Of a stretch of DNA of 64,000 bases, positions 41,807-51,351 are shown one piece after another. Made by a program: the position numbers and the translations under genes. Under the pieces are notes generated by a model that saw nothing but the letters and a program-made list of their open reading frames with translations, had not been told where the DNA came from and searched no databases. Each line of letters begins with the position of its first letter. Position 1 is the stretch's first letter. The stretch covers positions 494,001-558,000 of the forward strand of contig NZ_CP016614.1 of the NCBI RefSeq assembly GCF_013377255.1. Reading direction: 5' to 3'. This DNA comes from Mannheimia granulomatis (GTDB taxonomy: Bacteria > Pseudomonadota > Gammaproteobacteria > Enterobacterales > Pasteurellaceae).

Positions 41807-44046
41807 TTAGAAACGTACTTCTGCTCCTAAAGTGTAAGTTCTTCCCCTTGCACTGTTGGTAAAGCGATAGGTATTTGTATCGTAATCATAATCTTCCGAA
41901 GGAGAAGAATTATAGGCATTTAGTGCGTCAAGATAATTTCGATTCATTAAGTTTTGTACACCTGCCTTTAATGTTAAATGCTTATTTACTTTATAGTTAG
42001 CGTATAAATCAACAATTACAGGAATATTCGGAAATCTTCGTGAATAATATTACCATCTTCATCTAAATCAATACCGACACGTTTTGCTTTACCTGTATAT
42101 TTAAAGGTGCCGGATAAGGTTAACTTTTTATCAAGCAATTTGGTTCCTAACTCCAGCGTAGCATAATCTTTTGGCAGCTGAGTATAAGCTTCTACTCCAA
42201 ATCCGTAAAGAATAGTTGCTCCTTTTGAAGTTGGTGCTGTACTTTCTGTACGGGTATAACTTCCATTCACAAATAAGTAATCGGAATCATAAGCTAGCTC
42301 TACTTCCCAACCTCGGTTTTTCACTTTTTCATGATGATTCAGATAAATTTGGAAATGGGTTGTATCGGTAGAATCATTCACATTTCTACATACGGTTGGA
42401 CCACAGCCATAAAGTGATAAGTTATAAAGGTAGTCTTTAATATGTGAATTAAAGTACACTACTTTTAAACCTAGAAGATCATTGTTTAACAGTAAGTTAT
42501 CTTTATGGATATTAAAACCAACCTCATAAGTTTTTGCCTTTTCCGGTTTCAAAAACGGATTTACACTCAAGCCATTGCGGCTGGTGTTAAACATTTCTTG
42601 CACATTCGCCGAGCGAGAGCTTTCTCTATAACTTACAAAAGGCTGCAGCCAATCTGTTAGTTCAAATGATAAGGTTGCAGATGGATTAACAGCGCTGTGT
42701 TTTTTATTCACATCAAATGCAAAAGAAGGGAAGCAATAATCCATATCATCAGCATCGCATTTTGGTTTGTGCCCTTTTAATTGATAACGCGAGTAGTGAA
42801 TGCCTGCATTTAATGTTGCAATACCATATTTAAATTCAGAATCTAAATAAAGTGAATTGATATTCTGAGTGCCTTCGGGACCAAATGCTGCATTTCTGAC
42901 TGCACCATCATCATTGACATTTTTCGGTAGAAAACGAGAATATTTATTATGCAAAAGGTTCAGACCATAGGTAAATGATGTGGCTAATTTACCTATTTCA
43001 AAACGGCTGGTGTTATTTAAATCCAACATCCACATTTTGTTTTTGGTTGAGGCATCTTCTAATGTCCATAACTTCGCATCATCATGGAAATCTTGGTTGG
43101 TTTTAGTCATTGCGGTTAGCAGTTTTATATCAATCCAATCTGATAGAGGGCGGTAGCTTGACTCTAAAGAATAAGTGGAGCTATTAATGTTTCGTCCAAC
43201 TAAACTATTTTTATATTGGCGGCCTGATAGTTTGAACTCTATATCTGCGTTTGGCTTAAACGCAATTTTTCCCATATAAGATTCAGGATGATTTTTTAGT
43301 CCTTGCATATAGGCGGAGTCTGTTGCCATTGTGCCGTTACCACGACGATAATTTTGGCTAATACTGCTTTTACTAAAGGCCAATAAGCTGCCAAGTGAGC
43401 CGGTTTCTAACACGCTTGTTTTACCTGCTAAGGCGATCATCCCGTTTCTACCTAGATCGTTATTGCCGTAATTAAAGCGGCTTAAAATACCGACTTTGTT
43501 TTTATCTAATAAAATATCTTCTACATCAATGGTTTTAAAATTTGCACTACCGGCTAATGCATTCAAACCTGCTGCTCCGGCGGGGTTCCCTTTGGAGATA
43601 TCTACTCGAGTTAAGAAATTTTGATCGATAAGTGTGCTAAATTGGCTCATTGGCCCATTACCATCTGCATGGAATTTGCCGCCACCATTTGCTGATGTAC
43701 CAAGTTGAGTTTGTGGCACACCATCAATCGTTGTATTTACACGACCAAGCCCTGTCATGCTGCGAATATTCACACTCACGCCGCCTTGACCCGGGTCAAT
43801 TTGGGTATAACCGCCAGCAACTGAACGAACAATGCTATCCAAACTTTGCATCGCATTTACATTCATTGCGCGAGAACTCTCCGATCCTGCCTTGGTAAAA
43901 TTTCCAAAATTTGGATTTTCCAGGTTGCCATAAATGGTTACTGTATCAAGCTCAGCAATCTCTTTTTCTTCCGCTGCTGATACATTATGTAATAGTCCAA
44001 CGCTCAAAAATGGCAGTAAAACACGTGTAATGATATTTAATTTCAT
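41807..44046 (-). pseudogene. TonB-dependent receptor (probable heme/hemoglobin type), frameshifted near the 3' end
   Basis: Outer-membrane receptor of about 745 residues. A signal peptide (ending NVSA) is followed by a TonB-box-like stretch IAELDTVTIYG, a plug domain with VNIRSMTGLGRVNTTIDGVP and the large barrel. The first frame stops at 42016. The last about 70 residues, including QNLMNRNYLDA and the barrel end GAEVRF, lie in the -1 frame down to a stop at 41807. Restoring one T in a T3 run near 42030 joins the two. AAGGAAAA precedes the ATG at 44046. Neighbours chaN and hmuTUV suggest heme. Loss of the last strand would prevent barrel assembly if the break is real. Confidence 0.87.
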
Positions 44047-44054
44047 AATTTTCC

Positions 44055-44891
44055 TTATTTTGTTAACCAAAGATAATCTGCTTGTGAAGAAGTCATATCT
44101 TCTTTCCTTGTTTTTAGCATTAACACTGCGACTTTTTTCGTTTTATCATATTCTGCAATATGTAACGGTACACCGAATTCTTTATTCACATGATGATTAC
44201 CCGCAATAAGTATGCTCGTAAATAACGCATTTTTTATTAATTGTTCTGCCATTCTACGATCACGAAATTGCTGCACAGCGACCATATTTTCAATTGAAGA
44301 AGGTGAGTGGTGATTGATTGAAGATACTAGTTGAGCAATTTTTTGTTTAACCTCATTATAGGTTGAAAACGTACCGCTTAATGGCAATGCTCCTTGTAAT
44401 AAAATTTCAACCTCTCTATCTGTTAAATTAGTCGCAATCAGGTGGCTTTTCGATTGCAAACTTTCAACAATTAAGTCTCTATACATTACCCAATCCCAGT
44501 TTTTCCATCTAATTGCCTTTCTTAATTCAGAATCAGACAAAGAAAAACGGCAATTGAATTGGATATCATTAATAAAAGGTTGCTGCTCAACATTTAACAT
44601 TTCTAAAGCCAGTAAATGCACCCTAGTTTTTTGAGTGAGCTGATTGAATAAATATAATTCGATTTGATGATGAAGCTGATTATCGTGTTCTTCCCCAATC
44701 AAAATATAATCCTGAGTGGAAAGCCGAGATAATAAATCATTGACAGAAATTGGCTGATTTGTTTTTAAATCAATAATTTGACCGATAGAAGCCGCCTCTT
44801 TAGGGATTAAAGGTTTATATGAAGACGAGCAGCCTAAAATAAAAAAAGCCAGACATAGGCTAGTTAAACAAGAGAGAATACGAGATAACAT
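44055..44891 (-). CDS. chaN: ChaN family heme-binding lipoprotein
   Basis: 278-residue lipoprotein (lipobox FILGC). The ChaN/EreA-like fold is shown by YILIGEEHDNQLHHQIELYL near the N-terminus, LLALEMLNVEQQPF and IAGNHHVNKEFG near the end. Campylobacter ChaN binds heme as a dimer, and family genes are often iron-regulated. It ends 9 bases before the receptor start and has a Fur-like box 14 bases upstream of its own start, so chaN and the receptor form one iron-controlled operon. Confidence 0.88.
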   Translation of the reverse strand: MLSRILSCLTSLCLAFFILGCSSSYKPLIPKEAASIGQIIDLKTNQPISVNDLLSRLSTQDYILIGEEHDNQLHHQIELYLFNQLTQKTRVHLLALEMLNVEQQPFINDIQFNCRFSLSDSELRKAIRWKNWDWVMYRDLIVESLQSKSHLIATNLTDREVEILLQGALPLSGTFSTYNEVKQKIAQLVSSINHHSPSSIENMVAVQQFRDRRMAEQLIKNALFTSILIAGNHHVNKEFGVPLHIAEYDKTKKVAVLMLKTRKEDMTSSQADYLWLTK

Positions 44892-44904
44892 AACAAAATT
44901 AATT

Positions 44905-44923
44905 AATGAGAATTATTTTCATT
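44905..44923. promoter_or_regulatory. Fur-like box upstream of chaN
   Basis: AATGAGAATTATTTTCATT is a good match to the 19-bp Fur operator and lies just upstream of chaN and its receptor. Confidence 0.72.
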
Positions 44924-45006
44924 GTGTTGTATGAAGGAAGAAAAATCAATAATTTTCCACTAAAATATTTGGTTGATTCGATAAGAATACTGATGTTGAG
45001 ATTTCA

Positions 45007-45882
45007 TTAGCCTAGCACCACCAAAATTGCCGCAACTACGACTAAAATCAGCCCCACAAAATCTTGAATTTTAAGTCGCTCTTTAAACACGAAATAGGAA
45101 ATGCCTAAAATAAAGAAGATCTCAATTTGCCCGAGAGTTTTCACAAAAGCAACGTGGTTGAGGTTCATTGCATTAAACCAACCAAAAGAGCCGAGAAAAG
45201 AGAACAGGCTTGTGAGGATACCAAGTTTTGGGAAGCGGAAAAATTTCTTTAAAGTGTCAGGCTGGAAAATAGCTAAATAACCAACCAATAATACCGCTTC
45301 AAAGCTGATGACAGAAAACAAGACCCATGCTGCCGAAATCAAAAAATGGCTGTTAAGTTGCAAGCTTGCTTCTCGCACCCAAAGTGAAGTGAGGGCAAAA
45401 CATAAACCACTGGCAATACCGAGGAAAAGTGTTTTCCACGAAAGTTGGCGTAAATTGCCGCTCCCTGTCATTAAAAAGATTGCGACCCCACCGAGTACCA
45501 CGCCGAGCCAACCAACGCTACTGATGGTTACACCGAAAAATATAACACCAAGTAATGCCGCCCATACCGCCTCACTTTTGGCTAAGCTAACACCAATCGC
45601 ATAATTTTTTAGATGAAAAAGCTGCACCATTAATGAGGTCGCCCAAATTTGAGCCAAGCCTGCACCGACCACATACACAAAAAAGAGCGGAGGGAAATTC
45701 GGTAAAGTCAGTGATTTATCGTGCCAATACAAAAACGCCAAATAACCGCTTGCCAAAGGCACGGCATAGAAAAAACGGGCAAGTGTTACCCCCAGCACCG
45801 GCACATTTAGGCTTAACTGTTTTTGAAACGCATTTCGACCGGCTTGAGCTATAGCGGCAAGCAGGGTAAACCAAATCCACAT
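45007..45882 (-). CDS. EamA/DMT family transporter
   Basis: 291-residue inner-membrane protein with ten predicted helices in two five-helix halves, the EamA layout. The C-terminal end of the second half reads FVKTLGQIEIFFILGISYFV. Substrate unknown; relatives export amino acids or metabolites or import small solutes. I chose ATG 45882, which has TTAGGA 7 bases upstream, over one 5 codons earlier. Confidence 0.85.
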   Translation of the reverse strand: MWIWFTLLAAIAQAGRNAFQKQLSLNVPVLGVTLARFFYAVPLASGYLAFLYWHDKSLTLPNFPPLFFVYVVGAGLAQIWATSLMVQLFHLKNYAIGVSLAKSEAVWAALLGVIFFGVTISSVGWLGVVLGGVAIFLMTGSGNLRQLSWKTLFLGIASGLCFALTSLWVREASLQLNSHFLISAAWVLFSVISFEAVLLVGYLAIFQPDTLKKFFRFPKLGILTSLFSFLGSFGWFNAMNLNHVAFVKTLGQIEIFFILGISYFVFKERLKIQDFVGLILVVVAAILVVLG

Positions 45883-45983
45883 AGTGATTCCTAACAAGAA
45901 AAGAGAGTAAATCTTACTCCTTTATTAATAGTTTGCAAGCGGTCTAAAAATGACTAAAATTTGCAAAAAAATTTTGAAACAAT

Positions 45984-46829
45984 ATGAATAAAAACTTTCC
46001 CCAAATTTATATCGGCACCGGCGGCTATGCCGACACCGACTTAATCGGCACGCTTTACCCTTACGGTACCAAGAAAGAAGATTTTTTAGCGATCTATAGC
46101 CAGCATTATGACACCCTTGAAATCAACAGCACTTTCCACGCCCCAATTGGCTTAAAAGCCTTTGAGGGAATGGTGGAAAAAGCCGCTGGTAGGTTGAATT
46201 TTTCGGTGAAGTTACATCAAGACTTCAGCCATAACCGTACGGCGACTCAAGGACAAGCGGAGGCTTTTCTGAATGCTCTCACACCACTGAGTGATCAGGG
46301 GTTATTGGCAAATTTATTTGTGCAATTCCCGATGCAATTTGAACGTACACCGCTTAACCGCCGTTACCTTGCCGAATTATGCCAATTGTTTGGCGATTAT
46401 CCGCTGGCGATTGAATTCCGTCATCCAAGCTGGCATATTCCAACGGTGTTTGACACCTTTGCCAAAAGCCCGGATTTGATTTGGTGCAATGTGGATTATC
46501 CGCAAAATATCGGCTTGCCGGCATTTCATTTTTTCGCTAATCAACGTACCGCCTATTTGAGATTACACGGCAGAAACCCAAATTGGTGGAAAGGGCAAAG
46601 TGCCGCCGAACGCCACGATTACCGTTATTCAGACGAGGAATTAAAAGGCTTGGCAGAGTTGCTTGTGCAAAAGACAGCAGAATTTGACAAACTCTACCTC
46701 TATTTTGAAAACACCACCAAAAGCCACGCGTTTTATAATATCCAAATACTAAAAGGCTTTTTGGCGGAGATAGGATTTCAAATTAAACCTGTGCCAGAAC
46801 ATTTGTTAGGGCAGCAGAGTTTGTTTTGA
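45984..46829 (+). CDS. DUF72 (YecE-like) protein
   Basis: 281-residue protein of the TIM-barrel-like DUF72 family: YIGTGGYADTDLIGTLYP at the start, YDTLEINSTFH, LAIEFRHPSWH, CNVDYP, AYLRLHGRN and YLYFENTTKSHAFYNI near the end. The biochemical function is not established. An uptake signal variant precedes the gene (near 45937), and no clear ribosome binding site is seen. Confidence 0.9.
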   Translation: MNKNFPQIYIGTGGYADTDLIGTLYPYGTKKEDFLAIYSQHYDTLEINSTFHAPIGLKAFEGMVEKAAGRLNFSVKLHQDFSHNRTATQGQAEAFLNALTPLSDQGLLANLFVQFPMQFERTPLNRRYLAELCQLFGDYPLAIEFRHPSWHIPTVFDTFAKSPDLIWCNVDYPQNIGLPAFHFFANQRTAYLRLHGRNPNWWKGQSAAERHDYRYSDEELKGLAELLVQKTAEFDKLYLYFENTTKSHAFYNIQILKGFLAEIGFQIKPVPEHLLGQQSLF

Positions 46830-46897
46830 TTTAGGAAAAGTAGTATAAGCGTGGATGCTTGTGCCATTATTGAGAATAGATTTATTTAAGTTTCACA

Positions 46898-47290
46898 TTA
46901 TCCTTTTGGCTGAGCAGATTGTTTTAGTTTTTTGCGTAAGAAAAATTGATCTGCATTTTCTCTATATAGAAAAACTAAAAAAATAATTGCTAATATCATT
47001 CCACCTAATACACCTAGTAGTGCCATTGTATTATCTTTACTTTGGAATGCTGAATAGACTGTTGTTAATGCTAATAGAGTATATAAAATTCTCCCAGCTC
47101 TATATCCTTTTAACATTAAGATAGCACTTAATATATTTAGAAAAAGAGTACCAAAAATAATAGGCAGTGTCGTAATGAAATTATCAGGTATTAAGTTGGC
47201 AATCATTTGTGCTACTATTGAAAAAATCGCTAATGAGCTAGAAATAATAGTGTACCAACTGATTACACTGACAGATAATGGGCGAACCAT
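46898..47290 (-). CDS. Small membrane protein of unknown function
   Basis: 130 residues with four hydrophobic segments (about 8-30, 38-62, 66-82, 86-110) and a basic C-terminal tail FLRKKLKQ. GAGGGA lies 7 bases before the ATG. I do not recognise the family. It is AT-rich compared with its neighbours and lies between DUF72 and aspS, ending in the opposite direction to DUF72. The 47291-47357 gap before the end of aspS is short, so it may be read through from aspS. Confidence 0.65.
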   Translation of the reverse strand: MVRPLSVSVISWYTIISSSLAIFSIVAQMIANLIPDNFITTLPIIFGTLFLNILSAILMLKGYRAGRILYTLLALTTVYSAFQSKDNTMALLGVLGGMILAIIFLVFLYRENADQFFLRKKLKQSAQPKG

Positions 47291-47357
47291 AAAAATCCCT
47301 CTGATTAAAGATTATAAATAACAAATGCGATCATCAGACCGCATTTCATTTTGCAAA

Positions 47358-49133
47358 TTATTCTGCTTTTTCGACCGCTTTCACCGCAATTGCCAACTCA
47401 TCCAATGCTTTCGGATTTGCAAAGCTAGGAGCTTCGGTCATCAAACACGCGGCTGCGGTGGTTTTCGGGAAGGCGATAACATCGCGGATATTATCGGTGC
47501 CGGTAATTAGCATAGTTAAGCGATCTAAGCCGAATGCCAAGCCTGCGTGTGGCGGTGTGCCGAATTTTAACGCATCTAATAAGAAACCGAATTTCTCTTG
47601 TTGCTCGTCTTCGCTAATGCCTAAAATGCTGAACACGGTTTGTTGCATTTGTGGGTTGAAAATACGCACAGAGCCGCCGCCTACTTCGTAGCCGTTGATG
47701 ACCATATCGTAAGCGTTTGCCACCGCATTTTCCGGATCTTTCACCAATTCTTCCGGCGATAAATCTTTTGGTGAAGTGAATGGGTGGTGCATTGCAGAAA
47801 GATTGCCTTCATCATCACGCTCGAACATTGGGAAGTCAACGACCCAAAGCGGTTTCCACGCAGAAGTATCAGTTAAGCCTAAATCGTTACCCACTTTTAA
47901 GCGTAATGCACCAATTGCATTGGTTGCAACGTGCCAGTTATCTGCACCAAAGAAAATAATATCTTCATTTTGTACATTTAAACGAACATAGAGTGCTTTT
48001 AACACCTCTTCATTTAAGAATTTTGCCACAGGGCTTTGAATGCCTTCTAAGCCGGCATTTACGTCATTGATTTTCGCCCAAGCTAAACCTTTGGCACCGT
48101 AAATACCAACAAATTGGGTGTATTCGTCAATGTTTTTGCGGGTTAAGGCTGCACCGTTTGGCACACGCAATGCGACCACTCGCCCTTTCGGATCGTTTGC
48201 CGGACCGCTGAAAACTTTGAAATCCACCTCTTTTAGAATATCGGCAACATCGACCATTTCAAGTGGGTTACGTAAATCCGGCTTGTCTGAGCCGAAACGT
48301 TGCATTGCCTCACTCCAAGTCATCATTGGGAATTTGCCTAAATCCACGCCTAAGGTTTCTTGCCATAAGCCGTGAACCATTTTTTCCATTAACGCACGCA
48401 CTTCTTCTGCGGTAAGGAACGAAGTTTCCACATCGATTTGGGTAAATTCCGGCTGGCGGTCTGCACGCAAATCTTCGTCACGGAAACATTTCACGATTTG
48501 GTAATAACGGTCAAAGCCCGACATCATTAAAAGCTGTTTGAAAAGCTGTGGTGATTGCGGTAGCGCATAGAATTTGCCTTTATGCACACGGCTTGGCACT
48601 AAGTAATCTCTCGCACCTTCAGGAGTAGCTTTGGTTAGCATTGGGGTTTCGATATCTAAGAAACCATGCTCGTCCATAAAGCGGCGAACAAAGCTGGTGA
48701 TTTTGGCACGGGTTTTCAATTTTTCCGCCATTTCCGGACGGCGTAAATCCAAATAACGGTATTTTAAACGCTGTTCTTCGGTATTGTTTTGGTTGAAGTC
48801 CAGCGGTAATACTTCAGCATTGTTATATACCACTAAATTTTTCACCAATACTTCGATTTCGCCCGTTGCCATATCGCGATTAATTTGCGATTCATCACGA
48901 GCAATCACTTCACCTTGAATCTGTACGCAAGCTTCTGAACGCAGGGCTGAGGCTTGTTTGAACAGCACTTCATCTTTTTCATCAAAAAACACCTGAACAA
49001 TGCCTTCACGGTCACGAATTTGCATAAAAATAAAACGACCAAGGTTACGAACACGGTGTACCCAACCACTTAGGGTAACAGCTTGTCCAACGTGCGAGCG
49101 GTTTAAGTTGCCGCAATAATGAGAACGCATCAT
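47358..49133 (-). CDS. aspS: Aspartate-tRNA ligase AspS
   Basis: Class II synthetase of 591 residues (or 590 from the second ATG). In order: OB-fold anticodon domain (about 1-110, VTLSGWVHRVRNLGRFIFMQ), motif 2 with FRDEDLRADRQPEFTQID, a bacterial insertion domain, and motif 3 with GLAFGLDRLTML. AGGAAA lies upstream. The tandem ATGATG leaves the first residue open. Confidence 0.97.
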   Translation of the reverse strand: MMRSHYCGNLNRSHVGQAVTLSGWVHRVRNLGRFIFMQIRDREGIVQVFFDEKDEVLFKQASALRSEACVQIQGEVIARDESQINRDMATGEIEVLVKNLVVYNNAEVLPLDFNQNNTEEQRLKYRYLDLRRPEMAEKLKTRAKITSFVRRFMDEHGFLDIETPMLTKATPEGARDYLVPSRVHKGKFYALPQSPQLFKQLLMMSGFDRYYQIVKCFRDEDLRADRQPEFTQIDVETSFLTAEEVRALMEKMVHGLWQETLGVDLGKFPMMTWSEAMQRFGSDKPDLRNPLEMVDVADILKEVDFKVFSGPANDPKGRVVALRVPNGAALTRKNIDEYTQFVGIYGAKGLAWAKINDVNAGLEGIQSPVAKFLNEEVLKALYVRLNVQNEDIIFFGADNWHVATNAIGALRLKVGNDLGLTDTSAWKPLWVVDFPMFERDDEGNLSAMHHPFTSPKDLSPEELVKDPENAVANAYDMVINGYEVGGGSVRIFNPQMQQTVFSILGISEDEQQEKFGFLLDALKFGTPPHAGLAFGLDRLTMLITGTDNIRDVIAFPKTTAAACLMTEAPSFANPKALDELAIAVKAVEKAE

Positions 49134-49228
49134 AAAAATTTTTCCTTTTCTAAAATTAGGTTCCGAATATCGGAGAAAACTTAGGGATTATAGCGGAAAT
49201 TTGAGGGGAAATGGATAGTAAAAGCACG

Positions 49229-49285
49229 CAAGCGGTTATTTTTCGCAGAAATTTTGCAAAATTTCCTGAAAAATTGACCGCTTGT
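49229..49285. repeat. Paired uptake signals forming a large hairpin
   Basis: CAAGCGGTTATTTTTC (49229-49244) faces GAAAAATTGACCGCTTG (49268-49284), differing by two small changes, and the centre holds the near-palindrome AAATTTTGCAAAATTT. It lies upstream of both aspS (minus) and the KilA-N gene (plus). Confidence 0.75.
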
Positions 49286-49310
49286 CTTTGATATTTAATT
49301 TTTTATTATT

Positions 49311-49334
49311 TTTTGCGATCTGGCTCGAAAAAAT
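49311..49334 (+). promoter_or_regulatory. Element shared with the RhuM gene (copy A)
   Basis: A 24-nt block containing GATCTGGCTCGAAAAAAT (49317-49334) lies 78 bases before the KilA-N start. A second copy with 22 of 24 identities lies 66 bases before the RhuM gene at 57544. I found no third copy in the window. Confidence 0.6.
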
Positions 49335-49412
49335 TGTTTTTGAACCTTGCAATAGTAGAAATTATCAGTTTAGAATACCTGTAAATTTAAACAGTTGTTT
49401 TTAGGGACTGCA

Positions 49413-50240
49413 ATGAAAAAAGATCTGATTCGTGCCAGTGGTGTTGAAATCGGTATCTACACTACAGATTATCAAAACGATTACATTAGCCTGACGGATA
49501 TCGCTCGTTATAAAAATACAGAAGATCCTCGATTTGTGATACAAAATTGGTTACGTAATCGTAATACTTTAGAATTTATTGGTTTATGGGAAACATTAAA
49601 TAATCCTGATTTTAACCGTGTGCAATTCGACACCTTTAAAAGTGAGGCTGGGCTTAATCGTTTCCTTATGACACCTCAGAAATGGATAACAACAACTAAT
49701 GCCATTGGTATTGTTTCCAAATCAGGCAGATATGGTGGCACATTTGCTCACTCAGATATTGCTTTAGAATTTGCCTCTTGGATTTCTGCTGAGTTTAAAC
49801 TCTACATTATTCAGGATTATAAACGGCTGAAAAACGATGAAAATTCCCGTTTTTCGCAGCAATGGAATCTGAATCGGGAAATCGCCAAAATCAATTATAA
49901 AATTCATACAGATGCTGTGAAAACGCACTTGCTTGCTGATTTGACCCCGGCACAGTTACGTTTTAAATATGCCAGCGAAGCAGATTTACTGAATGTTGCT
50001 CTGTTCGGGCAAACCGCAAAACAGTGGCGGGAAGCCAACCCAAAACAGAAAGGCAATATGCGTGATGAAGCCGGATTAAATGAATTGCTGATTTTAGCCA
50101 ATATGGAAAGTTATAATGCGGTGCTGATTGAAAAAGGCATACCGCAAGAGGAAAGAATGATCGAACTTCGCAACCTAGCCCGTAGTCAGTTCTTGGCATT
50201 GGAAAACTTAAATTTAGGCGGCTTGGTAAAGGTCAAATAA
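49413..50240 (+). CDS. KilA-N domain protein
   Basis: 275-residue protein of phage type. The KilA-N DNA-binding domain covers about residues 10-135: YISLTDIARYKNTEDP, then NRFLMTPQKW, ending with the signature SGRYGGTFAHSDIALEFASW. The C-terminal half is helical and includes YASEADLLNVALFGQTAKQW, as in other bacterial KilA-N proteins. These often occur in prophages and islands as antirepressor-like or defence-linked genes; no phage genes surround this one. TAGGGA lies 6 bases before the ATG at 49413; 6 further codons upstream are open but unlikely. Confidence 0.88.
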   Translation: MKKDLIRASGVEIGIYTTDYQNDYISLTDIARYKNTEDPRFVIQNWLRNRNTLEFIGLWETLNNPDFNRVQFDTFKSEAGLNRFLMTPQKWITTTNAIGIVSKSGRYGGTFAHSDIALEFASWISAEFKLYIIQDYKRLKNDENSRFSQQWNLNREIAKINYKIHTDAVKTHLLADLTPAQLRFKYASEADLLNVALFGQTAKQWREANPKQKGNMRDEAGLNELLILANMESYNAVLIEKGIPQEERMIELRNLARSQFLALENLNLGGLVKVK

Positions 50241-50318
50241 TCATCGAATTTAATTCTCCCGCCACGAGTTTGCTCACATTTTGTTAGCTTTAGTCAATGG
50301 TGGGGGAATTCCTATAAA

Positions 50319-51230
50319 TCAGCCTTCCAAACCAATAAAAATCGCCAACAATAACGGAGCGGCTAAATTCACAATAAACCCAAAACTAATGGCAAGTGGC
50401 ACAATTTGAATACCGCCTGATTTTTGAATAATTGGGAGCATACAGTCAAGAGAGGTTGCTCCGCCAATGCCAACTGCGGTTGAAGGGAATTGTCGCATAA
50501 AGAGCGGCACTAAAAACAGGCATAAAATTTCACGAGAAATATCATTAAAAAAAGCAATACTGCCGTAAATCGGACCCCAAGCATCGTTCACCAGCACACT
50601 TGAAAGGGAATACCAACCGAAAGCAGAAGCAAAGGTTAAGCCTTTAGCAAGTGAAATATTGAGTAAAAATGAGGCAATTATGCCACCAATTAGCGAGCTT
50701 GCAATCATCACAATTGAAGTGTAAATGCCCCGTTTGTTAAAGAATACTTCTCGCAATGGAATACCGCTATTGCGAAGCTGAATACCCACCCCGAAAATCA
50801 TCACTTCTAACACATAAGTGCTGGCGTGCAGAGGGAAATTCACAGAGCCTTTAGTGTAATAGCCAATAATGCCGCCTAATAAGGTTACGCCGATTAATTT
50901 AAAGGAATCAATGAGTAAATGCAGACGAGAAGGGAGTTCGTCTTGGCTGATTTGCTCTCTTTTCATTGGTTGTAATCTGTCGTAAATCACTAAACCTGCA
51001 ATGTTTGAGAGAAGCAAAATAGCAACTAAACTAAACGCCATTCCGCCGATTTGTGGCAACTCGGTTAAGATGTTGTCAATTTGCCCGAGCGAAATCCCCA
51101 TCACCAACAAAATCAGGTAAAGGCAGATGTTCACGACTTTATTGACAATCGCCATATAGCGGTGGTTTTTAACGGTGATTAGATAACCAAGAAAAAGGGG
51201 AATTAGCACAATGGCTAAACCGTAGAGCAT
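50319..51230 (-). CDS. lysO: Lysine exporter LysO family protein
   Basis: 303-residue inner-membrane protein with about eight helices, of the LysO (YbjE) family. The N-terminal half is the variable domain and the second half the conserved block ASAFGWYSLSSVLVNDAWG plus SLDCMLPIIQKSGG. E. coli LysO exports lysine. AAGGAT precedes the ATG. Between this gene and the KilA-N gene a 12-bp stem with two wobbles (50252-50263 with 50299-50310) lacks a T-run. Confidence 0.88.
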   Translation of the reverse strand: MLYGLAIVLIPLFLGYLITVKNHRYMAIVNKVVNICLYLILLVMGISLGQIDNILTELPQIGGMAFSLVAILLLSNIAGLVIYDRLQPMKREQISQDELPSRLHLLIDSFKLIGVTLLGGIIGYYTKGSVNFPLHASTYVLEVMIFGVGIQLRNSGIPLREVFFNKRGIYTSIVMIASSLIGGIIASFLLNISLAKGLTFASAFGWYSLSSVLVNDAWGPIYGSIAFFNDISREILCLFLVPLFMRQFPSTAVGIGGATSLDCMLPIIQKSGGIQIVPLAISFGFIVNLAAPLLLAIFIGLEG

Positions 51231-51293
51231 TTTTTATCCTTTTTTAATATTGATTTAATCTTGAAATTTTAACAATAAGGGCATAAAATAAAA

Positions 51294-51309
51294 CTGTTTT
51301 TATATACAG
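51294..51309. promoter_or_regulatory. LexA (SOS) box upstream of dinB
   Basis: CTGTTTTTATATACAG fits CTGT-N8-ACAG exactly and lies 42 bases before the dinB start. Confidence 0.9.
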
Positions 51310-51351
51310 TTATTTTATTGCAAGCGGTGTGATTGTTGGGGAATTTTGCAA

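Noticed and set aside
50252..50310. Terminator after the KilA-N gene
   Set aside because: A 12-bp stem with two wobbles is present, but the loop is 35 bases and there is no T-run.
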